The notes under the pieces are model-generated. The model ran no database searches, was not told the origin of the DNA, and worked only from the letters and a program-made list of their open reading frames with translations. Of a DNA stretch of 60,868 bases, positions 32,315 to 41,485 are shown piece by piece. Source of the stretch: an uncultured Oscillospiraceae bacterium (GTDB taxonomy: Bacteria > Bacillota > Clostridia > Oscillospirales > Ruminococcaceae); assembly GCA_910587135.1 (NCBI GenBank), contig CAJULF010000014.1:1-60868 (forward strand), in the 5' to 3' direction. Position 1 is the stretch's first letter. The number at the start of each line of letters is the position of its first letter. The translations under genes and the position numbers were made by a program.

Positions 32315-33916
32315 TTGCGAAAGCTGAAAAAATACAAGCCCACCAAGTTCAAGGCAAAGGACAGCCGCTACGATAAGGACTCGGCAGACTTTGCGGTAGC
32401 CTTTATCGAGAGCCTGTGCCACACCAAAGGAACGTGGGCGGGAAAGCAGTTCGAGTTAATCGACTGGCAAGAACAGATAATCCGTGACCTGTTCGGAATT
32501 TTGAAACCAAACGGCTATCGGCAGTTCAACACGGCATACATTGAAATTCCCAAAAAGAACGGAAAGAGCGAACTCGCTGCGGCGATCGCTCTTTTGCTTT
32601 GTTGCGGTGATGGCGAGGAACGAGCCGAGGTTTACGGCTGTGCCGCTGACAGACAGCAAGCCGCTATTGTGTTTGATGTTGCTGCGGATATGGTGCGAAT
32701 GTGTCCGGCTTTGAACAAGCGGGTAAAAATACTCACGGCTACAAAGCGGATTGTTTATCTTCCGACAAATTCGTTTTATCAAGTGCTTTCAGCCGAGGCT
32801 TATTCCAAACACGGCTTTAATATACACGGTGTTGTATTTGATGAGCTGCACACTCAGCCGAATAGAAAGCTGTTCGATGTTATGACAAAGGGCAGCGGTG
32901 ATGCTCGTATGCAGCCGCTGTATTTCCTTATTACAACGGCGGGAACGGACACCAACAGTATCTGCTACGAAACTCACCAAAAGGCAAAGGACATTCTTGA
33001 GGGCAGAAAAATTGACAGCACTTTTTACCCTGTCGTTTTCGGAGCAGACGAGGGTGAGGATTGGACTTCCCCAAAGGTTTGGAAGAAAGCAAATCCCTCG
33101 CTTGGTGAAACCATAGGCATTGACAAAGTTCAGGCGGCTTGCGATTCCGCAAGACAAAATCCCGGCGAGGAAAATTCTTTCAGACAACTGCGTTTGAATC
33201 AGTGGGTAAAACAAGCCGTGCGGTGGATGCCTATGGAGAAATGGGATAAATGCAGTTTTGCGGTAAACAAAGAAGAACTTGAAGGTCGAGTCTGCTACGG
33301 CGGGCTTGACCTTTCGTCTACCACCGACTTGACCGCTTTCGTGCTTGTTTTTCCGCCGTTAGACGAGGAAGATAAATTTCAAATTCTGCCGTACTTCTGG
33401 ATTCCCGAAGAAACGCTAACTTTGAGAGTTAACCGCGACCACGTTCCTTATGATGTTTGGGAGCGTCAAGGCTTTATTCAGACCACCGAGGGGAATGTGG
33501 TGCATTACGGTTTTATCGAGAAGTTTATCGAGAAACTCGGCGAACGGTTTAATATTCGCGAGATAGCTTTTGACCGTTGGGGAGCAGTTCAAATGGTACA
33601 GAATTTGGAGAACATGGGGTTCACCGTTGTTCCGTTCGGACAGGGTTTCAAGGATATGAGCCCGCCAACAAAAGAACTGATGAAACTCACGCTTGAACAG
33701 AAAATCGCTCACGGCGGCAATCCCGTCTTGCGGTGGAATATGGACAACATTTTTATTCGCACCGATCCCGCCGGAAACATCAAGGCAGACAAGGAGAAGT
33801 CCACCGAGAAGATTGACGGTGCTATCGCCACAATTATGGCTCTCGACAGGGCAATTCGGTGCGGAAATGACACAGGCGAGAGCGTCTACGATTCGAGAGG
33901 GCTACTGTTTCTCTGA
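32315..33916 (+). CDS. terL: Terminase large subunit
   Basis: 533 residues from a TTG start behind TGAGGTGA. The ATPase domain shows EIPKKNGKSELAAAIALLL (Walker A variant) and GVVFDELHTQ (Walker B). The C-terminal nuclease domain begins around GLDLSSTTDLTAF and continues to AFDRWGA. It is the packaging motor and headful/cos-cutting enzyme. The small subunit is 9 kb upstream rather than adjacent. Confidence 0.93.
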   Translation: MRKLKKYKPTKFKAKDSRYDKDSADFAVAFIESLCHTKGTWAGKQFELIDWQEQIIRDLFGILKPNGYRQFNTAYIEIPKKNGKSELAAAIALLLCCGDGEERAEVYGCAADRQQAAIVFDVAADMVRMCPALNKRVKILTATKRIVYLPTNSFYQVLSAEAYSKHGFNIHGVVFDELHTQPNRKLFDVMTKGSGDARMQPLYFLITTAGTDTNSICYETHQKAKDILEGRKIDSTFYPVVFGADEGEDWTSPKVWKKANPSLGETIGIDKVQAACDSARQNPGEENSFRQLRLNQWVKQAVRWMPMEKWDKCSFAVNKEELEGRVCYGGLDLSSTTDLTAFVLVFPPLDEEDKFQILPYFWIPEETLTLRVNRDHVPYDVWERQGFIQTTEGNVVHYGFIEKFIEKLGERFNIREIAFDRWGAVQMVQNLENMGFTVVPFGQGFKDMSPPTKELMKLTLEQKIAHGGNPVLRWNMDNIFIRTDPAGNIKADKEKSTEKIDGAIATIMALDRAIRCGNDTGESVYDSRGLLFL

Positions 33917-33935
33917 TTTTATGCATAAAAATCTC

Positions 33936-34027
33936 TTTTCTGCACATAATAAAGCAAAATATATGCAGAAAATTCCCTTAATCTACTTGACTTTCTGCAT
34001 ATAAAGTGGTATAATAATATGCAGAAA
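33936..34027. promoter_or_regulatory. Promoter and four operator half-sites of the Fic cassette
   Basis: TTGACT (33987-33992) and TATAAT (34010-34015) are 17 bases apart. TTTCTGCATAT (33992-34002) faces ATATGCAGAAA (34017-34027) around the -10 box, and a second, looser pair lies at 33936-33950 and 33961-33971. A dimeric repressor binding these sites would shut the promoter. The Fic protein has its own C-terminal winged helix, so autoregulation is plausible. Confidence 0.75.
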
Positions 34028-34039
34028 CGGAGGGATATT

Positions 34040-35089
34040 GTGAGAAAGTTTGATTATTCATTTTTGGATAACGGTTTGCTCCCCGCAAACCTTATCGGTA
34101 TGACCGGGAGTATCTATTCATTGCGCACCGCTGCAGGCGTTCGAAAGGAAGAATATGCGCAGGTTTTCACCGAATTGGAAGCCGTGGCAAAGGTACAGTC
34201 AGTCAAAAGCTCCAACGCTATCGAGGGTATCGTCACCAGTGATCGGCGTATTGCGGAAATCGTGAACCGGAGCAGCGCACCACTGAATCACAACGAGGCG
34301 GAGATCGCCGGCTACCGTGATGCTTTGAATGCCATCCATACCGGATATGAGCATCTGTCTTTCAATGAACGGGATATTCTCCGGTTGCATGAGATGATGA
34401 TGTCTGTTGCCGGGTATGAATTTGCCGGACAATACAAGAATACAGACAATGTGATTTTAGAGGTCGCACCGGACGGCACTCGAAGCGTTCGCTTCCGTCC
34501 GACCCCCGCAGCCGAGACGAAAGCAGCTATGGAACAATTAGAACTTGCCTATGCAGACGCTTGCTCCAATGCAAACATCAATCAGCTTCTGCTGATTCCC
34601 TGCGTGATCTTGGATTTCCTCTGCATCCATCCGTTCAGGGACGGCAACGGCAGAATGTCGCGGCTTCTGTCGCTTCTGCTTCTTTACAAAAACGGTTTTG
34701 ATGCCGGTAAGTACATTTCTTTTGAGGAGCAGATCAATAACTGCAAGGCATACTATTATGAGGCACTACAACAGTCTTCGGATGGCTGGAACACTAACGA
34801 GAACGACTACTTCCCGTTTATGCAGAATTTCCTCTCTACCCTGTATATGTGCTATAAGGAACTGGACAAACGGTTTGCCATCGTGCATGGCAAGAAAGTC
34901 ACAAAGACCGCCCGCATCGAAGCAACTGTACTTGGCAGCTTGACGCCTATATCCAAAGCGGAGATCTGTGCCATTCACCCGGATATCAGCCCGACAACAG
35001 TGGAATCTGTTCTGGGTAAGATGGTAAAGGCAGGTCAAATCAAGCGTATCGGTGTCTCAAGGAACACACGATATGTAAGGAACGAATGA
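34040..35089 (+). CDS. Fic-family protein with C-terminal winged helix (cassette in structural module)
   Basis: 349 residues from the GTG behind GGAGGGA; an upstream ATG at 34019 would lie at the transcription start. The full Fic motif HPFRDGNGRMSRL is present, and SSNAIEGI near residue 65 is the inhibitory helix motif of self-inhibited Fic proteins. The C-terminus (TPISKAEICAIHPDISPTTV, GKMVKAGQIKRIG) forms a winged helix. It likely attaches AMP to a target protein. It has its own promoter and terminator and splits the terminase from the portal gene, so it is an independent cargo gene. Confidence 0.88.
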   Translation: MRKFDYSFLDNGLLPANLIGMTGSIYSLRTAAGVRKEEYAQVFTELEAVAKVQSVKSSNAIEGIVTSDRRIAEIVNRSSAPLNHNEAEIAGYRDALNAIHTGYEHLSFNERDILRLHEMMMSVAGYEFAGQYKNTDNVILEVAPDGTRSVRFRPTPAAETKAAMEQLELAYADACSNANINQLLLIPCVILDFLCIHPFRDGNGRMSRLLSLLLLYKNGFDAGKYISFEEQINNCKAYYYEALQQSSDGWNTNENDYFPFMQNFLSTLYMCYKELDKRFAIVHGKKVTKTARIEATVLGSLTPISKAEICAIHPDISPTTVESVLGKMVKAGQIKRIGVSRNTRYVRNE

Positions 35090-35156
35090 TCCTTAATGCT
35101 TGCGGTTTGCCCTTAAAATATCCGCAGAATTAAGGTAATTGGAATAATAACACAAG

Positions 35157-35182
35157 AAAGCATCTCTTCGGAGGTGCTTTTC
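35157..35182 (+). terminator. Terminator of the Fic cassette
   Basis: AAAGCATCTC (35157-35166) and GAGGTGCTTT (35171-35180) pair around TTCG, followed by T residues. A second hairpin (CCTTAAT/ATTAAGG with inner GCGG/CCGC, about 35092-35135) precedes it. Confidence 0.85.
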
Positions 35183-35214
35183 TTATGCTCATTTTTAGAA
35201 GGAAGTGATTCAAT

Positions 35215-36537
35215 ATGGGTATCTTTTCCGGCTTGTTCAAATCCCGCGACAAGCCCCAAAACCGAACACCCGGCAGCAGTTTTGCCTTTTATATGGGCAG
35301 CAGCTCAGCGGGGAAAGCAGTAACGGAGCGTTCGGCAATGCAAATGACAGCAGTATACGCTTGTGTGCGTATCTTGTCCGAGGCGATAGCGGGACTTCCA
35401 TTGCACGTTTACCGCTACAAGGATGATGGCGGGAAAGAAAAGGCTTTCGATCACTCTTTGTACTTACTTTTGCACGATGAGCCGAATCCCGAAATGAGTT
35501 CATTCGTGTTTCGGGAAACACTTATGACGCACTTGCTTTTATGGGGAAATGCCTACGCACAGATAATCCGCAACGGCAAAGGCGAAGTAGTTTCTCTGTA
35601 CCCGCTTATGCCAAATAAAATGAGCGTGAACCGTGACGCAGACGGGCGGCTCTATTACGAATACACCCGTTCTTCCGATGAAGCGCACACCATGAAAGGA
35701 ATGACCGTAAAATTAAGCCCAGCAGATGTTTTGCATATTCCGGGACTTGGATTTGACGGTTTGGTGGGATATTCTCCCATAGCTATGGCGAAAAACGCTA
35801 TTGGTCTTGCCATTGCTACCGAAGAATACGGCAGTAAGTTCTTCGCCAACGGCGCACAGCCGAGCGGAGTTCTCGAACATCCGGGGACATTAAAAGACCC
35901 GCAGAGAATTAGGGAAAGCTGGCAGTCTACTTTCGGCGGTTCGCACAATTCAAACAAAGTGGCGGTGCTTGAAGAAGGCATGAAATACACACCAATTTCA
36001 ATTTCTCCCGAACAAGCGCAATTTTTGGAAACAAGGAAATTTCAAATAAATGAGATAGCGAGGATTTTCCGAGTGCCGCCGCACATGGTGGGAGATTTGG
36101 AAAAATCGAGCTTTTCAAACATTGAACAGCAGTCGCTTGAATTTGTGAAATACACTCTTGACCCGTGGGTGGTGAGGTGGGAACAGTCAATTCAGAGAAC
36201 GCTCCTCACTCCCGATGAGAAAAAGTCGTATTTCGTGAAGTTCAATGTTGAGGGCTTGCTCCGAGGAGATTACGCAAGCCGCATGAACGGTTACGCTACC
36301 GCCCGTCAGAACGGTTGGATGTCGGCTAATGACATCAGAGAGCTTGAAAATCTCGACCGTATTCCCGCAGAGGACGGCGGCGATTTGTACCTCATAAACG
36401 GCAATATGCTCCCGCTTTCACGCGCGGGAGCATTTGCGGATACAGACAATGGAAAGGAGGAAAACTCCGATGAAAAACAAGAAGTTTTGGAGTTGGAAAA
36501 ATCAAGCAGACACAGAAACAACGGAAAGAGTGCTTGA
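35215..36537 (+). CDS. Phage portal protein, HK97 type
   Basis: 440 residues. TAVYACVRILSEAIAGLPLHVY, LLLWGNAYAQIIRN and FRVPPHMVGDLEKSSFSNIE are characteristic of HK97-family portals, which form the dodecameric DNA entry channel. It overlaps the protease gene by 68 bases. Complete. Confidence 0.94.
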   Translation: MGIFSGLFKSRDKPQNRTPGSSFAFYMGSSSAGKAVTERSAMQMTAVYACVRILSEAIAGLPLHVYRYKDDGGKEKAFDHSLYLLLHDEPNPEMSSFVFRETLMTHLLLWGNAYAQIIRNGKGEVVSLYPLMPNKMSVNRDADGRLYYEYTRSSDEAHTMKGMTVKLSPADVLHIPGLGFDGLVGYSPIAMAKNAIGLAIATEEYGSKFFANGAQPSGVLEHPGTLKDPQRIRESWQSTFGGSHNSNKVAVLEEGMKYTPISISPEQAQFLETRKFQINEIARIFRVPPHMVGDLEKSSFSNIEQQSLEFVKYTLDPWVVRWEQSIQRTLLTPDEKKSYFVKFNVEGLLRGDYASRMNGYATARQNGWMSANDIRELENLDRIPAEDGGDLYLINGNMLPLSRAGAFADTDNGKEENSDEKQEVLELEKSSRHRNNGKSA

Positions 36538-37195
36538 ATTGTACGGCACAATAGCCGAGGAAAGTTGGTTTGACGATGACATTACTCCCGCGATGTTCAA
36601 GGAAGAACTGTTCGCCGGGAGCGGTCCTATCACGATCTGGATAAACTCGCCCGGCGGCGACTGCATAGCCGCAAGTCAGATATACACCATGCTTATGGAC
36701 TACAAAAATGATGTAACCGTCAAGATTGACGGAATTGCCGCAAGCGCGGCGAGTGTTGTCGCTATGGCGGGAACAAAGGTGCTTATGGCTCCTACCGCAA
36801 TGATGATGATTCACAATCCCGCGACTATGGCTTTTGGCGACCATGCGGATATGGAAAAAGCGATAGATATGCTGTCGGAAGTCAAAGAGAGCATAATTAA
36901 CGCTTATGAAATCAAGACGAGTTTGCCGAGAAAACAGCTTGCCAAAATGATGGACGATACAACATGGATGAACGCAAAGAAAGCTATGGAGCTTGGTTTT
37001 GCGGACGATATTTTAACGGATAATAAGCTCAATTCCGAGCCGATTATCGAGGGCTATGAATTCTCCGCATCGGCAGTTGAACGAACGCTTATCAACAAAA
37101 TCACCAACACGGCAAGCCACAAGCCGATTGAAAACAAACCACAAGGACGCTCGGTCGATGAACTGAAAGCGTCCTTGTACAAGAAGTTACTTTGA
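36470..37195 (+). CDS. Head maturation protease, ClpP type
   Basis: 241 residues from the ATG behind AAAGGAGG inside the portal gene end. INSPGGDC, the serine box GIAASAASVVAMAG and the histidine region MMMIHNPAT give the ClpP-like Ser-His active site. It removes scaffold segments from the capsid protein during head maturation. The order portal-protease-capsid is standard for HK97-type phages. Confidence 0.93.
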   Translation: MKNKKFWSWKNQADTETTERVLELYGTIAEESWFDDDITPAMFKEELFAGSGPITIWINSPGGDCIAASQIYTMLMDYKNDVTVKIDGIAASAASVVAMAGTKVLMAPTAMMMIHNPATMAFGDHADMEKAIDMLSEVKESIINAYEIKTSLPRKQLAKMMDDTTWMNAKKAMELGFADDILTDNKLNSEPIIEGYEFSASAVERTLINKITNTASHKPIENKPQGRSVDELKASLYKKLL

Positions 37196-37208
37196 GGAGG
37201 AATTTGAC

Positions 37209-38396
37209 ATGACTATTACCGAAATGAGAAATAAGAGAGCGAAACTCTGGAACACAATGGAGGGTTTTCTTGATACCCACAGAAACAACATGGGAGTGCT
37301 GTCTGCGGAGGACGATGCAACTTATTCCAAAATGGAAAGCGACCTCGACAGCATGACCAACGAGATAAAGCGTATGGAACGCAGAGAGGCTATTGAGGCG
37401 GAACTCAATAAGCCCGTGAACACGCCTATCACGGAAACTCCCGAAAAATCGGCGGGCTTGACGGAAAAAGTCGGCAGAGCGTCTGACGCTTACAAAGAGG
37501 ATTTCGACAGACATCTTCGTGGCAAAGCGCTTGTCCACAATGTCCTTTCCGAGGGTACGGACGCAGATGGCGGTTACCTTGTGCCTGAAGAGTTCGAGCG
37601 TGATATTGTAACGGCTCTTGAGGAAGAAAATGTGGTGCGTTCTCTTGCGAAAGTTATAACCACACAGCACGAGCGCAAAATTCCCGTTGCTACGGGACAT
37701 TCCACAGCGCAGTGGACTGCGGAGAATGCGGCTTACACAGAGAGCAATCCTACTTTCGGTCAAAAACAGATAGACGCTTTCAAGCTGACCGACCTTTGCC
37801 GTGTGAGTGTGGAACTACTTCAAGACTCTGCTTTCGATGTTGAAGATTATCTGATGAAAGAGTTCGCCCGCGCCTTTGGTATCGCGGAAGAACAGGCTTT
37901 CTGTGTCGGAACGGGAACAAATCAGCCTACGGGTATTTTTACGGCGAACGGCGGCACGGTGGGAGTTACCGCCGTAGCGAATAACGCAATAACCGCCGAT
38001 GAACTCATCAGCCTTGTATACGCGCTGAAATCCCCATACCGTAGAAACGCAAAATTCCTGATGAATGACGCGACTATCTCCGCTATCCGCAAGCTGAAAG
38101 ACCAGAACGGAGCGTATCTGTGGCAGCCGTCCGTTCAGGCGGGACAGCCGGACAGACTGCTCGGATATGAGATTTTCACCTCGCCTTATGTTCCGACTAT
38201 GGCGGCGGGAGCGCTTACGGTTGCTTTCGGTGACTTCAAGAACTACTGGATCGGTGACCGTTCGGGCAGAACGGTTCAGCGTTTGAATGAGCTTTACGCT
38301 ACAAACGGACAGATAGGTTATGTCGCTACGGAACGTGTGGACGGCAAGGTTATCCTGCCGGAGGGTATTCAGCTTTTGAAGATGAAAGCCGCCTAG
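37209..38396 (+). CDS. Major capsid protein, HK97 fold
   Basis: 395 residues; ATG behind GAGGAGG. The N-terminal 110 residues are a charged coiled-coil delta domain expected to be cleaved by the protease. The capsid fold begins around EGTDADGGYLVPEEF and shows TEQHERKIPVATG-like and NQPTGIFTANG segments typical of the family. Complete. Confidence 0.94.
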   Translation: MTITEMRNKRAKLWNTMEGFLDTHRNNMGVLSAEDDATYSKMESDLDSMTNEIKRMERREAIEAELNKPVNTPITETPEKSAGLTEKVGRASDAYKEDFDRHLRGKALVHNVLSEGTDADGGYLVPEEFERDIVTALEEENVVRSLAKVITTQHERKIPVATGHSTAQWTAENAAYTESNPTFGQKQIDAFKLTDLCRVSVELLQDSAFDVEDYLMKEFARAFGIAEEQAFCVGTGTNQPTGIFTANGGTVGVTAVANNAITADELISLVYALKSPYRRNAKFLMNDATISAIRKLKDQNGAYLWQPSVQAGQPDRLLGYEIFTSPYVPTMAAGALTVAFGDFKNYWIGDRSGRTVQRLNELYATNGQIGYVATERVDGKVILPEGIQLLKMKAA

Positions 38397-38438
38397 AGAA
38401 ACAAGTTTCTCCTGCGGTACTTAAAATAGGAGGCGGCT

Positions 38439-38753
38439 ATGATGAACACTCTGCTCGAAAAAGTAAAGGCGAACCTTATTCTCGAACATTCCGAGGACGA
38501 TAAACTGCTCCAAAGCTATATCAATGCGGCTGTTTCTTATGCGGAAAGCTATCAGCATTTGGAGCGGGATTTCTACTCCGAAAACGAAATGCCGCCTACT
38601 ACGGAACAAGCCGTCATAATGCTTGCAAGCCACTTCTATGAAAGCCGTGACGGTTCAACGGGAGGATTTTTTGCGGACAATACTAATGCCGCGCAACAAG
38701 TCTGGAATACTGTAAATCTGTTGCTACGGCTTGACAGAAAGTGGACGGTGTGA
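38439..38753 (+). CDS. Head-tail connector (gp6-like)
   Basis: 104 residues; two consecutive ATG codons follow TAGGAGG. The helical LLEKVKANLILEHSEDDKLL and AVIMLASHFYESRDG match DNA-packaging connector proteins of the gp6/gp15 type, located directly after the capsid gene as here. Confidence 0.85.
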   Translation: MMNTLLEKVKANLILEHSEDDKLLQSYINAAVSYAESYQHLERDFYSENEMPPTTEQAVIMLASHFYESRDGSTGGFFADNTNAAQQVWNTVNLLLRLDRKWTV

Positions 38754-38754
38754 G

Positions 38755-39087
38755 ATGAGTTTCGGAAAAATGAACACGAGAATTCAAATCGCACGAAAGG
38801 TAATAACCACCGATGATGAGGGCTTTAAGACGGAAACAAACGAAGTCCTCGCATCGGTTCGCGCGTATCGAGAAGGACGGCACGGCTCGGGAAAATGGGC
38901 GAATATGGCGGCATTCTCGACAGCTACGGACTTGTTCCGCTTTCGCACAATTCCGCATTTGGAAGTAACAACAGAAATGCGGATTTTATGCGGGAATAAA
39001 ACATTCGAGATAACGTCCGTCGAGGACGTAAAAGGTCGCGGAATGTACATTGAAGTTCTCGCAAAGGAGGTTGAACCGAGTGGCTAA
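38755..39087 (+). CDS. Head closure protein (gp16-like head-tail joining)
   Basis: 110 residues; the ATG overlaps the previous stop region. NTRIQIARKVITTDDEGFKT opens the head-tail joining fold of SPP1 gp16 type, and MRILCGNKTFEITSVEDVKG closes it. It seals the portal channel before tail attachment. Confidence 0.85.
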   Translation: MSFGKMNTRIQIARKVITTDDEGFKTETNEVLASVRAYREGRHGSGKWANMAAFSTATDLFRFRTIPHLEVTTEMRILCGNKTFEITSVEDVKGRGMYIEVLAKEVEPSG

Positions 39088-39511
39088 AGCAACTATGCAA
39101 ATGCCGGAGGAGTTCCTTTTGAAAATCTCTCGGCTCGGCGAAAAGACTGACGAAATAATTCCCGAAGTCCTTAAAGCGGGCGCGGAGATCGTTGAGAAAA
39201 AGGTTCGCTCGAATTTGCAAAGCGTTATAGGCAGCGGCAACAAAAAGTCGTCAAAGTCCACAGGACAGCTTTTGGCGGCACTTGGCACATCTTCAGCAAA
39301 GCAAGACAAGGATGGAAATTTCAACGTCAAGATAGGTTTTGCGGAAAACAGAACGGACGGGCAGAGCAATGCGAAGATCGCAAACATTCTTGAATACGGG
39401 CGGCACGGGCAGACAGCAAAACCGTTTTTGAAACCCGCAAAAACGGCTGCAAAATCCGCTTGCGAAAACGCGATGAAATCCCAACTTGAGGAGGAGATAA
39501 AGAAATTATGA
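39080..39511 (+). CDS. Tail completion protein, HK97 gp10 family
   Basis: 143 residues from a GTG behind AAAGGAGG, overlapping the head closure gene by 8 bases. The helix LKAGAEIVEKKVRSNLQSVI and the segment ILEYGRHGQTAKPFLKPA are standard for the HK97-gp10_like family that joins head and tail. Confidence 0.87.
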   Translation: MAKATMQMPEEFLLKISRLGEKTDEIIPEVLKAGAEIVEKKVRSNLQSVIGSGNKKSSKSTGQLLAALGTSSAKQDKDGNFNVKIGFAENRTDGQSNAKIANILEYGRHGQTAKPFLKPAKTAAKSACENAMKSQLEEEIKKL

Positions 39512-39852
39512 GCGTTTTATCCGAACTGAAAAAGATAATCGAAAACTGCGGACTGCCTGTTGAAACAGGCGTGTTTTCGGGAATACCTCCTGATGAATAC
39601 GCGGTTTTAACACCGTTGTCGGACACCTATGAACTTCACGCAGACAACGCTCCGGGAATTGAAATTCAAGACGTTAGAATTTCAATTTTCACCAAAAGCA
39701 ATTATACGGAGTTGAAAAATCGGCTCTGCAAAAAGCTCCTCGCGGCGGATTTCACGATAACCGACAAGCGTTACAACGGACACGAAAACGACACGGGTTA
39801 TCATCACTATGTGATAGACGCGGCAAAATATTATGAAACGGAGGAATTATAA
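39508..39852 (+). CDS. Tail terminator-like protein
   Basis: 114 residues, start overlapping the previous stop (ATGA). It has the alpha-beta layout of minor tail proteins that stop tail-tube growth (DVRISIFTKSNYTELKNRL in the middle). Position between the gp10-type protein and the tail tube gene supports this. The sequence itself is less distinctive. Confidence 0.75.
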   Translation: MSVLSELKKIIENCGLPVETGVFSGIPPDEYAVLTPLSDTYELHADNAPGIEIQDVRISIFTKSNYTELKNRLCKKLLAADFTITDKRYNGHENDTGYHHYVIDAAKYYETEEL

Positions 39853-40472
39853 TGGCTACTATCGGCTTGGATATGCTGTATTACGCAAAAATTACCGAAG
39901 ACGAAAACGGCAATGAAGCCTACGGTTCGCCGAAAAGACTCGCCAAAGCGATGAGCGCGGAATTGTCCGTGGAGCTTGCCGAGGCTACTCTTTACGCTGA
40001 CGACGGCGCGGCGGAGATCGTCAAGGAGTTCAAAAACGGCACTCTTTCGCTCGGCGTGGACGATATAGGAAACGAAGTAGCGTCCGATCTTACGGGCGCG
40101 ACTATCGACAAAAATAACGTGGTGATCTCATCGAGCGAGGACGGCGGTGAGCCTGTCGCTATCGGTTTCCGTGCGAAAAAGTCTAATAACAAATATCGCT
40201 ATTTCTGGCTTTATCGTGTAAAATTCGGCATTCCGTCAACTTCACTTGCTACAAAAGGCGACAGCATCACGTTTTCCACACCGACCATCGAGGGCACAAT
40301 ACTGCGGAGAAACAAAGTCGGTGCAGACGGGAAACATCCGTGGAAAGCCGAGGTCACCGAGGGAAATGCCGGAGTTACCGAGGAAACGATCAAGAACTGG
40401 TACAAGGAAGTCTACGAGCCGACTTTCATGGCGGCTTCTACCGAACCCGAGGGAGGTCTGACAGATGAATGA
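39852..40472 (+). CDS. Major tail tube protein, phi13 family
   Basis: 206 residues. GLDMLYYAKITEDENGNEAYG and the tail tube segments AVSVELAEATLYADDG-like and NKYRYFWLYRVKFG are typical of phi13-type major tail proteins. It would polymerise into the flexible siphovirus tail tube. Confidence 0.88.
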   Translation: MATIGLDMLYYAKITEDENGNEAYGSPKRLAKAMSAELSVELAEATLYADDGAAEIVKEFKNGTLSLGVDDIGNEVASDLTGATIDKNNVVISSSEDGGEPVAIGFRAKKSNNKYRYFWLYRVKFGIPSTSLATKGDSITFSTPTIEGTILRRNKVGADGKHPWKAEVTEGNAGVTEETIKNWYKEVYEPTFMAASTEPEGGLTDE

Positions 40473-40845
40473 CAGAGGTACGACAGTAAACATTGGCGGT
40501 GAGGAATACGAAATGCTGCTCACCACCAAAGCGACTAAAGAAATAGCGAAACGTTACGGCGGCTTGGAGAACCTCGGCGATAAACTGATGAACACCGAGA
40601 ACTTTGAACAGGCACTTGACGAGATCGTGTGGCTTATAGTGCTGCTCTGCAATCAGCCGATACAGATACACAATCTCAAGAACAGCGATAAAAAGCCGCT
40701 GATGACCGCTGAGGAGCTGGAGTTATTGACAGTCCCCGCCGACCTCGCGGAATACAAAGACGCAATAATGGCGGCAATGACTAAAGGCACAAATCGTGTG
40801 ATACAGAGCGAGGACGACATAAAAAACGCAGTAACAGCCGAGTAA
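40465..40845 (+). CDS. Tail assembly chaperone G
   Basis: 126 residues, beginning 8 bases inside the tail tube gene end. Small, helical and acidic; it precedes a second frame joined by a -1 shift and the tape measure gene, the classic gpG/gpGT arrangement. It coats the tape measure protein during tail assembly. The slippery heptamer A-AAA-AAC at 40821-40827 lies eight codons before its stop. Confidence 0.85.
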   Translation: MNDRGTTVNIGGEEYEMLLTTKATKEIAKRYGGLENLGDKLMNTENFEQALDEIVWLIVLLCNQPIQIHNLKNSDKKPLMTAEELELLTVPADLAEYKDAIMAAMTKGTNRVIQSEDDIKNAVTAE

Positions 40846-41033
40846 ATGACGATGAGTTGTTCATTCGGCTGTTCTATTATGGCACGGCACAGCTGCACCT
40901 CACGCCGGATGAGGTGTGGTTTATGCCGTTTGGAGAGCTTTTGGATTTGTGGGAGTGTCATAAGCAGTTTATCGGCATTGCAAAGCCGAAAAGAGAACGG
41001 TTTATTGATGATGTGATTCCACTTGGAATTTGA
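40821..41033 (+). CDS. Tail assembly chaperone GT extension (by -1 frameshift)
   Basis: After the slip the -1 frame runs without stop to TGA at 41031-41033, adding about 69 residues (core: NDDELFIRLFYYGTAQLHL, DEVWFMPFGELLDLWE). A minority of ribosomes should make the GT fusion, which contacts tail tube subunits. It has no usable start of its own in that frame. Confidence 0.85.
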   Translation, partial: KKRSNSRVNDDELFIRLFYYGTAQLHLTPDEVWFMPFGELLDLWECHKQFIGIAKPKRERFIDDVIPLGI

Positions 41034-41035
41034 AA

Positions 41036-41063
41036 AGGCTCTGCCGCACAGACAGAGCCTTTA
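41036..41063. terminator. Terminator between tail chaperone and toxin cassette 2
   Basis: AGGCTCTG (41036-41043) pairs with CAGAGCCT (41053-41060), followed by TTAATTT. It may act on both strands, since transcripts converge here. Confidence 0.75.
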
Positions 41064-41065
41064 AT

Positions 41066-41485
41066 TTATTCCTCATCTAGTTTTGCAAGAAATTCTTCTG
41101 GAGAATACACAGATATTTCGCTTTTGGTGTAGTCTTTTTGATTCCTTGTAACAATGCAGTCTGCGCCGATACGCTTTGCCGTTTCAATCATCACGGCATC
41201 TTCATAATCGTTTGTTTTAGAAGAAAGAGTAAGTTCGCAGTCAACGGCGAATGTGTCTGCAACTGTAAAAACCTTATATAATTTAAGAATGTGATTGCGG
41301 GCGGCTGATTCATCATGCAAGCTGCGCCGAATCATGTAATAAATGTCCGTAATAGACTTTGCTGTAAGAAATCCGTCACAATCCTCATCTGAAACAGAAT
41401 GCAGAACTTGCAGCGAGTTTTCAAAAAAAGGTTCTCGATTTTGCAGTACATCTATCACGATACAAGTATCAATAACAGCTTTCAT
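41066..41485 (-). CDS. PIN-domain toxin (VapC-like), cassette 2
   Basis: 139 residues. AVIDTCIVIDVLQNREPF, AKSITDIYYMIRR and DYEDAVMIETAKRIGADCIV carry the PIN acidic residues. Clearly a paralogue of the toxin at 21466 (same length and same closing TRNQKDY segment) but diverged. It sits in reverse between tail chaperone and tape measure genes. Confidence 0.85.
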   Translation of the reverse strand: MKAVIDTCIVIDVLQNREPFFENSLQVLHSVSDEDCDGFLTAKSITDIYYMIRRSLHDESAARNHILKLYKVFTVADTFAVDCELTLSSKTNDYEDAVMIETAKRIGADCIVTRNQKDYTKSEISVYSPEEFLAKLDEE

